From contig JACZIY010000393.1 of NCBI GenBank assembly GCA_014860845.1, positions 1 to 15,481 of the forward strand: DNA of 15,481 nucleotides. The letters run 5' to 3'. The translations under genes and the position numbers were made by a program. Shown piece after piece: positions 6,645 to 13,065 of the stretch. This DNA is from Anaerolineaceae bacterium. GTDB taxonomy: Bacteria > Chloroflexota > Anaerolineae > Anaerolineales > Anaerolineaceae. The first letter of the stretch is position 1. Every line of letters starts with the position of its first letter. A model generated the notes under the pieces. It saw only the letters and a list, made by a program, of their open reading frames with translations, made no database searches and was not told the origin of the DNA.

Positions 6645-7649
6645 ATGAACCAAATATCGAATGCCAACATGCTTGACTGGCTATTGGAAGAGGAGAATCC
6701 GGGCGTCCGATACTTGGCATTCCGTGACATCATGCAATTGCCTTGGGATGATCCAGATTTTGTGATTGCCAGAGAAAAAGCCCATCGCGAAGGCCCCATC
6801 TCGTCGGTCCTGGACGCCATGCATCCCGAGGGGTATTGGGAAAAACCAGGACCGGGCTACCTGCCCAAATACACCAGTACAGTCTGGTCCATCATCCTGT
6901 TAGGGCAACTGGGAGCCAATATTGATCTGGACCCACGAATCCGGGCAGCTTGCCAGTATTTGATGGAGCATTCCTTCAATGAGACTGGCCAATTCAGCTC
7001 GAACGGTCCTCCTTCCGGCACGGTTGATTGTTTACAGGGCAACTTATGCGTTGCTTTATTGGATCTCGGATACGAAGATCCTCGACTGGACACTGCCTTT
7101 GAATGGATTGCACGCACCGTGACCGGAGAAGGATTGGCCCCATTGGCGGTGAAAAAAGCTCACCTGCGCTATTACGCCGGAAAATGCGGACCGCTGTTTG
7201 CCTGCGGTGCCAACAACGGTCTACCCTGCGCCTGGGGAGCTGCCAAAGTGATGCTGGCATTCAGCAAACTGCCAGAAGAAAAGCATACACCACTGATTAA
7301 GGATGCCATTCAACAAGGCATCGATTTTCTGTTGAGTGTCGATCCACTGGATGCCACCTACCCCTGTGGTTGGAATGCCAAACCCAGTGGAAACTGGTGG
7401 AAGTTCGGCTTCCCGGTGTTTTACGTAACCGATGTTCTTCAGGTTGTAGAAGCATTGGTAGGGCTGGGTTTGGGGTCTGATTCTCGTTTGAAAAACGCAC
7501 TGGAATTCATCCATAACAAACAGGATCAGAATGGACAATGGGCATTGGATTATGATTACAGTGGCAAGACATGGTTGGATATTGGTCCCAAAAAGCAAGC
7601 CAATAAATGGGTGACTTTACGTGCAACACGGGTATTGCGAAATCTCTAG
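6645..7649 (+). CDS. Alpha/alpha-toroid (prenyltransferase/squalene-cyclase-repeat-like) protein, copy 2
   Basis: This 334-residue protein is a close paralogue of the gene just upstream and starts 16 bases after its stop. Shared segments include LLEEENPGVRYLAF (13-26), AREKAHREGPI, PEGYWEKPGPGYLPKY, GQFSSNGPPSGTVDCLQGN, FPVFYVTDVLQ..EALVGL and NKWVTLRATRVL. Cys129, Cys181, Cys187 and Cys195 match the first copy with identical spacing (52, 6 and 8 residues). It lacks a signal peptide and any recognised catalytic motif. ATG 6645 follows GAAAGGA (6627-6633) at a somewhat long spacing of 11. The gene ends the operon and is followed by a strong terminator. Tandem duplication is inferred from the collinear similarity. 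Whether the two copies form a heterodimer is unknown. Confidence 0.86.
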   Translation: MNQISNANMLDWLLEEENPGVRYLAFRDIMQLPWDDPDFVIAREKAHREGPISSVLDAMHPEGYWEKPGPGYLPKYTSTVWSIILLGQLGANIDLDPRIRAACQYLMEHSFNETGQFSSNGPPSGTVDCLQGNLCVALLDLGYEDPRLDTAFEWIARTVTGEGLAPLAVKKAHLRYYAGKCGPLFACGANNGLPCAWGAAKVMLAFSKLPEEKHTPLIKDAIQQGIDFLLSVDPLDATYPCGWNAKPSGNWWKFGFPVFYVTDVLQVVEALVGLGLGSDSRLKNALEFIHNKQDQNGQWALDYDYSGKTWLDIGPKKQANKWVTLRATRVLRNL

Positions 7650-7677
7650 GTTGTGTAAAATTTATTCCTTTTAAATT

Positions 7678-7711
7678 AAAAGTCCCTGGAAAACCGGATC
7701 CAGGGACTTTT
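7678..7711. terminator. Bidirectional intrinsic terminator between convergent genes
   Basis: A perfect 10-bp stem, AGTCCCTGGA (7681-7690) with TCCAGGGACT (7699-7708), has an 8-base loop. AAA on the left and TTT on the right extend the pairing, with T runs on both strands. It lies between the toroid operon (plus strand) and the membrane protein gene (minus strand) and can serve both. Confidence 0.88.
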
Positions 7712-7717
7712 TACAGC

Positions 7718-8701
7718 TTATGAAGCAGATGTTTCGGTGGTTTCTACAACCATCGGCGTAGCAGTCTGCGTTAGACGTTTGAAGGTCAACGCCCAGACTG
7801 ATCCGATGTATGCATACAGGATACCACTTCCCAGTATCATGACCGGTAAATACAACAGGAATCCGGCTCCACTGATGATGGCACCAACCCCAATGACAGC
7901 ATCGGTTTGGAAGAAGATTGAGATCAGGAATGGAATCAGAATCAGGAAGATCGGGATAACCAGCACAAACATCACAGCAATTTCGCCTATCGAGGTTGCG
8001 AGTCCCACTACTACCTGTGGCCATGGTTTTTCGACCAGTAATTTCCAGGCGCGTTCGATGGCAGCAAAGACACCTAGATCTTCCGCGACAATGGCTACAA
8101 TTGTCTGTTCAATCAAAATCTTGACGGCAAAAGCAACCACGATCAAGAGCGGAATCAGGAACAGGAGACCAAAACCGAAGGTGAAGACGATTACCAACAG
8201 GATCGGAATCGCTACCAGACCACCAATCGCGATAGATGCAGCAAATAACAGCAAGAAGAACAGAAACACCCGCCAATAGTAAGGTTTACTCTCATTGTAA
8301 ATCCGTGAGAAATTCAGCTTCTCTTCACCAGCATCTGCCAGTAATGCGCCCCGGGCCACGCCAACACGTCCCAACACGCCCAGGAATAGAGAAAGTACCA
8401 CCAATGCCATGACGAAGAAAAATACGGCTAAAACAATCAGGAAGACACCCCAGGGCTCGGTATCCCAGGCATTTTGAAATTGTAAATACCACTGAAAAAC
8501 CTGTTTGGGTAAAACCACATTCGGAGAAGCAAACACACCACCGGAGTCGATCAGATGAGAACTACCCCCACTTCCACCTGATGATCCGCCACCACCACCC
8601 GAACCTGCCCGGGCACAACTGGATAAAATACCAAAAATCCACAAAGCCTTGAACTTCCAGACAATCTTCCAGGCTTTTGAAAAAACTTCACTGTAATTCA
8701 T
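7718..8701 (-). CDS. Polytopic membrane protein with Gly/Ser-rich loop, function unknown
   Basis: The 327-residue protein opens with a short amphipathic/hydrophobic helix containing KIVWKFKALWIFGIL (12-26). A Gly/Ser-rich loop follows at about 33-48 (GSGGGGGSSGGSGGSS). Strong membrane segments are centred near residues 95, 145, 175, 235-260 and 285-300. The W-K-x-x-x-L-W-x-F-G-I start and the later ERAWKLL..KPW segment (216-227) resemble uncharacterised bacterial membrane proteins often grouped with glycerophosphodiester phosphodiesterase membrane-domain or DUF-type families. No catalytic residues are evident. The start ATG (8701-8699) is preceded on the minus strand by GGAGG (8713-8709). It is transcribed towards the toroid operon and ends at the shared terminator; no operon partner is visible. 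Confidence 0.82.
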   Translation of the reverse strand: MNYSEVFSKAWKIVWKFKALWIFGILSSCARAGSGGGGGSSGGSGGSSHLIDSGGVFASPNVVLPKQVFQWYLQFQNAWDTEPWGVFLIVLAVFFFVMALVVLSLFLGVLGRVGVARGALLADAGEEKLNFSRIYNESKPYYWRVFLFFLLLFAASIAIGGLVAIPILLVIVFTFGFGLLFLIPLLIVVAFAVKILIEQTIVAIVAEDLGVFAAIERAWKLLVEKPWPQVVVGLATSIGEIAVMFVLVIPIFLILIPFLISIFFQTDAVIGVGAIISGAGFLLYLPVMILGSGILYAYIGSVWALTFKRLTQTATPMVVETTETSAS

Positions 8702-8718
8702 AACACACCTCCAATAAT

Positions 8719-8750
8719 AGTATACGGAAAATGAGTGTGTTTGGTGTCAA
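8719..8750 (-). promoter_or_regulatory. Possible promoter of the membrane protein gene
   Basis: On the minus strand a TTGACA (8750-8745) is followed by TATACT (8724-8719) just upstream of the ribosome binding site. The hexamers are good matches, but the 20-base spacer is longer than the usual 16-18, so this is tentative. Confidence 0.3.
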
Positions 8751-9205
8751 ATTGGCTTCATAGCTGTTATGCTGTTAAGCGATTAAGCTATAAAGGTGTT
8801 AACATAACATGAAACAAGTTCACAGAAAAAGATGTAAATTTGCCTTTATGAACTTCAGGTGCTTATTCGTTTATTCGTTTTCTATTCGTTGACGGCAATT
8901 CTGAGAATTCTATTTTCGTAGCAAGGATTTAAGCACAGTTATTAAGTTTATGAATTCATAAGTTCAAATGGTGGGTGGGGGGCTAAAAGGGAAAGTTGTC
9001 GTTAGATAGTGTGCTTACCGTGAGAATTGAGTCGTGATCAGAGCCATCCACGAACCCACAGGGTGATATAAGGTCACGAATTCACGAATGTGCTTAACGT
9101 CTCGTTTTTTACATTGTGTTGTCTTATCTACTTATGAACTTTCCTTAACAGCTTATCCGCTCAATAGCTTAATAGCTTAATAGCTATTAAGCTTGACTCA
9201 TCTCT
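8751..9205. repeat. AT-rich intergenic region with short direct repeats and palindromes
   Basis: No gene is supported here. The region holds three copies of ATTCGTT (8865-8871, 8873-8879, 8884-8890). It also has a palindrome AATTCTGAGAATT (8897-8909) and a 14-bp palindrome TTATGAATTCATAA (8948-8961). CACGAAT occurs twice at about 9075-9090, and AATAGCTT is repeated in tandem at 9163-9170 and 9171-9178 with a variant copy at 9179-9186. Nothing points clearly to a structured RNA or an integration site. Confidence 0.5.
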
Positions 9206-9211
9206 TATAAT
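9206..9211 (+). promoter_or_regulatory. Possible -10 element upstream of the SDR-fold gene
   Basis: TATAAT at 9206-9211 is a perfect -10 hexamer 47 bases before the start codon. The nearest TTGACT (9193-9198) is only seven bases away, too close to be its -35, and no good -35 lies at the right distance. Confidence 0.3.
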
Positions 9212-9257
9212 GGAATTGAGGGAGGCACCCATTTTACACAACCGAAAGGAGGCAAAT

Positions 9258-9983
9258 ATGTCAATTCTGGCTGGTAAAGTAGCTTTGATCATTGGCGGTG
9301 CCGGGGAGGTTGGGGAGGGGGTGGTGAGGCAATTCTTAACCCATGGCGCGACGGTTGTCGTTCCATCACGCGATCAATACCGTTTGGAACAACTCCGGGA
9401 GCATCTGGGAAGATTGTGCTGTGATCGTCTGATCACCTTTCAGGGTGGCTGTTGTACTGAAGAAGGTGGGTTGGACTTGCGCAACAAAATTGAACAGGAC
9501 GTCGGCCACTTGGACATGGTGGTGGCATCCATCGGGGGATGGTGGCAGGGTGAATTGCTCAGTCAGGTACCCTTGCGCATCTGGAGTCATATCATGGAAA
9601 ACAGCTTGACCGCTCATTTTGTGGCAGCCAAGACCTTTTTACCCATGTTAGCAGATCTGAATGGGAGCAGTTACACCTTGTTAAATGGCGGAGCAGCTTT
9701 GTATCCCATTCCTTCGGCAGGACCAATTTCGGTTTCTGCTTCCGCGCAACTCATGCTGAAAGATGTGCTGTCTGCAGAATATGAGCACAACCAGGTTCGC
9801 ATCAACACATTATTGATCAAAACCAAGGTGAATACCCGCTCACAACCAAATCCCAAACCCTATTGGCTAAACGCAGATGAAATTGGTCTGTATGCTGTTT
9901 ACCTGGCAAGCCCCGCCTGCGATCAGCATGGTGAAACAATCATATTCAATGAACGTGGTGAAATTCCTATGATGTTCGAGTGA
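9258..9983 (+). CDS. SDR-fold protein lacking the canonical catalytic residues
   Basis: The 241-residue protein has the classical SDR N-terminus: KVALIIGGAGEVGEG with GGAGEVG at 13-19 binding NAD(P). VVASIGGWW (88-96) stands at the usual NNAG position. The active-site region reads LLNGGAALYP then GPISVSASAQLML (155-167). The usual Ser of the catalytic strand and the Tyr and Lys of YxxxK are replaced: the Tyr and Lys positions fall within ISVSA (157-161). The C-terminal part (DEIGLYAVYLASPA, then GE.I.FNERGE) is ordinary for the family. It is therefore probably an atypical or non-oxidoreductase SDR. ATG 9258 is chosen because AAAGGAGG (9245-9252) lies just upstream; ATG 9210 would place that site inside the gene. 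It appears monocistronic. Confidence 0.82.
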   Translation: MSILAGKVALIIGGAGEVGEGVVRQFLTHGATVVVPSRDQYRLEQLREHLGRLCCDRLITFQGGCCTEEGGLDLRNKIEQDVGHLDMVVASIGGWWQGELLSQVPLRIWSHIMENSLTAHFVAAKTFLPMLADLNGSSYTLLNGGAALYPIPSAGPISVSASAQLMLKDVLSAEYEHNQVRINTLLIKTKVNTRSQPNPKPYWLNADEIGLYAVYLASPACDQHGETIIFNERGEIPMMFE

Positions 9984-10082
9984 TTGATTTGGCCGGCAAG
10001 ATGTTTGAAACCTGAAAAATAAAATGTAGTACATGTTGGTTACTCGACCATTAAAAATCCATACTATGGTTGATATGGAACC

Positions 10083-10140
10083 TCTCCACTTGGGCAGTGA
10101 AGAAAGCACAAGATTTTTGTATACTGAAACCAAGTGGAGA
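10083..10140 (+). promoter_or_regulatory. Perfect 11-bp inverted repeat overlapping the ribosome binding site of the small membrane protein
   Basis: TCTCCACTTGG (10083-10093) and its exact complement CCAAGTGGAGA (10130-10140) are separated by 36 bases. The right arm contains the GTGGAGA ribosome binding site of the ATG at 10146. A TATACT (-10-like) lies between the arms at 10120-10125. If transcription starts upstream of the left arm, the repeat could fold and hide the ribosome binding site. If it starts after TATACT, the arms could instead be operator half-sites. Confidence 0.5.
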
Positions 10141-10145
10141 ATAAA

Positions 10146-10475
10146 ATGAAAGAAAAATCAACCCCAATTATTTGTAAAATATTATCGTGCTTAAGTGGTG
10201 TCAACCTGATCGTCATGAGCCTGTGTGTCATTTTTACTGTTTCTGCACAACAGAGTCTGGTTGCTAATGGTCTATTTTCGGGGGTTATTGCTGGACCATT
10301 ACCAGAGATGTTAATTAACCATCTGGTGCGCTCGATGAGCGGTCTGACATGGATTTTCGTGGTCGTTAATATCATCATCTCAATGGTTCTTCTAGTCGCA
10401 GCGCTGATCATCCGCCAATCAAAAAACACTGCGTTCAACCCCGTTCGCCGTAGTCCCGCTGTTTATGGTTCGTGA
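10146..10475 (+). CDS. Small membrane protein with two predicted transmembrane helices, function unknown
   Basis: The 109-residue product has a basic N-terminus (MKEKS) and two hydrophobic stretches, about residues 9-36 (ILSCLSGVNLIVMSLCVIF) and 65-88 (LTWIFVVVNIIISMVLLVAA). A basic C-terminal tail contains NPVRRSP. This suggests a two-helix inner-membrane protein with both ends in the cytoplasm. I do not recognise a family. ATG 10146 is preceded by GGAGA (10136-10140). A GTG at 10134 is in frame but would overlap the binding site. It ends 16 bases from the convergent P-type ATPase gene, with no terminator between them. Confidence 0.6.
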   Translation: MKEKSTPIICKILSCLSGVNLIVMSLCVIFTVSAQQSLVANGLFSGVIAGPLPEMLINHLVRSMSGLTWIFVVVNIIISMVLLVAALIIRQSKNTAFNPVRRSPAVYGS

Positions 10476-10491
10476 TGACTAACCAGAGAAG

Positions 10492-12696
10492 TTATTGATA
10501 TTTCAAAAGGCGCATGCCATTCAGTGTCACCAGGATTGAAATGCCCATATCAGCCACCACTGCCATCCACATGGTACTCAAACCAGCGGCTGCTAAGGCC
10601 ATAAAGACAGCTTTTACCCCTATCGCAAATACGATATTAAAACGAATAGTGTTCATCATCCTGCGGCTGAGTCGCAACGCAAAAGGTAACTGGCGTAAGT
10701 CCGCTTGCATCAGGGTTACATCCGCAGTTTCCATCGCCTGAGCTGAAGTAGACACCCCACCAATGGCGATACCCACGTCAGCCAAAGCCAGTGCCGGGGC
10801 GTCGTTGATGCCATCCCCCACCATGGCGATCGCACCCCACTCTTTTCGTAAATCTTCCACAGCGGTCACTTTATCTTCTGGCAACAACTGAGCTTTGAAA
10901 TCGGTCACCCCGACCTGCTCGGCGATTTGCTGAGCAACCACCGGTTGATCACCGGTCAACATCACCAGCGCTTTAATGCCCAGACCTTTAAGTGCTGTAA
11001 GTGCATCCCGGCTGCCTGTACGAGGCGCATCCACCGCCAGCAGACTACCTACTAAATCCCCATCCACTGCAACATGGATCTGGGTATTGCCACTTTCTTC
11101 AGCCTGTTTGAGCTGGTCACAATCATCCTCAGAATGATGGATACCATTATCCAGCATGCGGTGCGATCCAATCTGAACCTGTCTGCCATTCACCTCACCG
11201 CTAACGCCCATTCCTGGTTGGATCGTTACATGACTGGCAGCCGGGTAGCGTTCCGCTACGCCTAAATCCTGAGCTGCCTGAGCAATCGCCTGCGCTAAGG
11301 GGTGCTGGCTGCGGCGTTCCACTGCGTGCGCCAGAGCAAACGATTCGGTGCAATCATCACAATCAGCTGCAACAGGTTTGAATGCCTGATGACTGTTGGA
11401 GCGGGATGCCACAATCACCGGTCGGCCTTCGGTTAATGTCCCGGTTTTATCAAAAGCGATCACTTTGATGTGGCTGAGTTTTTCGATAAACAATCCCCCT
11501 TTGAATAAAACTCCCTGACGGGCAGCGTTGCTGATGGCTGAAATAATGCTGACCGGGGTAGAAATTACCAGAGCACACGGGCAGGAGATCACCAGCAGGG
11601 TTAGACCCCGATACAGCCAGCCCAGAGATCCATCGCTGGAATTGAAAAATGGTTGCCCGAAGAATAAAGGTGGAATGACCGCTACCAATGTAGCCAGGAT
11701 CACCACCGTGGGGGTGTACCAGCGCGCAAACTGGTCAATGAAGCGCTGCGAGGGAGCGCGTTTGTTCTGAGCTTCCTGGACCAGCTTTATGACGCGACTG
11801 ATGGTGTTGTCTGCGCTGAGATGTGTGACCCGCAGTACCAATGCCGCGGACCCATTGATGGTGCTGGCATATACCTCATCTCCCGGTTGCTTATCCACCA
11901 GAGCGGACTCGCCCGTGATGGAAGCCTGATTAACAGCTGACAAACCTTCCAGAACGACTCCATCCATGGGGATGCATTCACCCGGGCGCACCAGAATGTG
12001 ATCCCCGACCTGCAGAGCTTCTACCCTTACATCCTCTTCTCGAGATTCATTATTCTGCAGGGTCAATCGGGTGGCAATCGGAGGTACCACTTCCATCAGG
12101 CTTTTGATCGAATTACGTGCTTTTTCGGAGGTGTAGCCTTCCAGCGCTTCCCCCAATGCAAATAGAACAATCACCATGCCCGCTTCAACATAAGCGCCAA
12201 TCACCACAGCGCCGATCGCGGCAATGCTCATCAGAAAATTGATATCAATAGCGTGGTTGATGCGCAGGTTGCTCCAGGCAGAGCGGGCAATCGGGTAACC
12301 GGCTGACAGCATTGCTGCCAGCGAGAGCACATTTATCCACCACCAGTCGAATCCCAGGATCTCCCCCAGGATGAGCCCTGGCAGCACCAGAATAGCACCC
12401 AATAAAGCCAGACGTGTTTCCATACGTTGCCATAAAAAGCGCAGAAAATTAGAGTGTCCAATTTGAGCTATGATCTGACTTTTTTCATCTGGCTCCACCA
12501 CATCATAGCCCAGATCGCGCACCCGGGCAGTTACTTCAGCTGCATTTACATCCCCCACGACGGTTAACTGCCCGGTGGCAAAATTCACCTGGCTCAATTC
12601 GACTTTGGGCAGTTTCTGTACACCATACGAGACCTTTCGGGCACAATCGGCGCAGTCCATACCTTTAATATCAAATACCTGCTTATTTTGACTCAT
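10492..12696 (-). CDS. P1B-type heavy-metal-exporting ATPase (Zn/Cd/Pb type)
   Basis: The 734-residue protein pumps soft divalent metals out of the cytoplasm at the expense of ATP. In order it shows: an N-terminal heavy-metal-associated domain with GMDCADC (Cys15, Cys18); membrane helices from about 90; the actuator loop TGES (261-264); the transmembrane metal site SCPCALVIS (Cys372, Cys374); DKTGTLT with phosphorylated Asp416; SQHPLA (His465, Pro466); GDGINDAP (627-634); and VADMGIS with Asp716 near the C-terminus. CPC together with that last Asp and the NGMRLL ending fits the ZntA/CadA (P1B-2) group, not the copper group. An additional CDDC pair (Cys446, Cys449) sits in the nucleotide-binding domain. 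ATG 12696 is chosen because it begins right before the metal-binding domain; a TTG at 12735 lies inside a hairpin. The ribosome binding site (GAGAAAG) is weak. No metal regulator gene is visible nearby. Confidence 0.93.
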   Translation of the reverse strand: MSQNKQVFDIKGMDCADCARKVSYGVQKLPKVELSQVNFATGQLTVVGDVNAAEVTARVRDLGYDVVEPDEKSQIIAQIGHSNFLRFLWQRMETRLALLGAILVLPGLILGEILGFDWWWINVLSLAAMLSAGYPIARSAWSNLRINHAIDINFLMSIAAIGAVVIGAYVEAGMVIVLFALGEALEGYTSEKARNSIKSLMEVVPPIATRLTLQNNESREEDVRVEALQVGDHILVRPGECIPMDGVVLEGLSAVNQASITGESALVDKQPGDEVYASTINGSAALVLRVTHLSADNTISRVIKLVQEAQNKRAPSQRFIDQFARWYTPTVVILATLVAVIPPLFFGQPFFNSSDGSLGWLYRGLTLLVISCPCALVISTPVSIISAISNAARQGVLFKGGLFIEKLSHIKVIAFDKTGTLTEGRPVIVASRSNSHQAFKPVAADCDDCTESFALAHAVERRSQHPLAQAIAQAAQDLGVAERYPAASHVTIQPGMGVSGEVNGRQVQIGSHRMLDNGIHHSEDDCDQLKQAEESGNTQIHVAVDGDLVGSLLAVDAPRTGSRDALTALKGLGIKALVMLTGDQPVVAQQIAEQVGVTDFKAQLLPEDKVTAVEDLRKEWGAIAMVGDGINDAPALALADVGIAIGGVSTSAQAMETADVTLMQADLRQLPFALRLSRRMMNTIRFNIVFAIGVKAVFMALAAAGLSTMWMAVVADMGISILVTLNGMRLLKYQ

Positions 12697-12711
12697 ACCA
12701 GTAACTTTCTC

Positions 12712-12732
12712 AAAAATTCCCGTAGGTGGGAA
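12712..12732 (-). terminator. Short terminator-like hairpin upstream of the metal ATPase gene
   Basis: On the minus strand TTCCC and GGGAA form a 5-bp stem around a 6-base loop, followed directly by TTTTT. It lies 16 bases before the ATPase start codon, so it could end the upstream permease transcript or act as an attenuator. The stem is short. Confidence 0.35.
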
Positions 12733-12758
12733 CAATTACTATCTTTTTTTATGTCGAT

Positions 12759-12796
12759 AGGTGTTTTGGGCTGGTGGTCACCAGCCCAAAACACCT
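12759..12796. repeat. 38-base near-perfect palindrome (18-bp arms)
   Basis: AGGTGTTTTGGGCTGGTG (12759-12776) is followed by GT and then its exact complement CACCAGCCCAAAACACCT (12779-12796). No T run follows it on either strand; on the minus strand it is followed by an A run. It is therefore not a typical intrinsic terminator. It lies between the permease and ATPase genes, 63 bases upstream of the ATPase start. It may be a transcript-end hairpin, a repetitive extragenic palindrome or a protein-binding site. Confidence 0.75.
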
Positions 12797-13065
12797 GCAC
12801 TACATACATTTGCTCTATTATATATGATTTAGAAAGAAAAAATCTCAATGATTCAAGGTTCTACTGGAGAAAAAAAAGTCTGAACTGGGATTTCCTCCTC
12901 AAAATGCATCGGAGTCCTTCGGAAGGATTATATGGTATCTGATAATTTATCTTTTATGGCAAATATGAGCAATGGACATTCTGAGTGAATAACAAGATTT
13001 ACAGGATTATTGTGTTCATATTACTCGTTGAGTAATTGCAAAGGAGATTTTTGGAGGTTTCTTAT
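12797..13065. other. Intergenic region between permease and metal ATPase
   Basis: No gene is supported. It contains a small stem TCCTTCGGAAGGA near 12915 and a palindromic site ATTACTC-gtt-GAGTAAT (13020-13036) about 30 bases beyond the stop codon of the permease gene. That site could be an operator, but no regulator gene is nearby and no convincing promoter was seen. Confidence 0.4.

Noticed and set aside
7737..8279. A 180-codon plus-strand frame opposite the membrane protein gene
   Set aside because: It is the antisense of a well-supported polytopic membrane protein; its Thr/Ile/Arg-rich composition is that expected from antisense of hydrophobic codons.
9193..9211. TTGACT and TATAAT as a full promoter
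   Set aside because: Only seven bases separate them, far too few for a sigma-70 type promoter; at most the TATAAT stands alone.
12688..12942. A plus-strand frame across the intergenic region upstream of the metal ATPase
   Set aside because: It crosses the long palindrome and a terminator-like hairpin, overlaps the ATPase start in antisense and has no coding character.
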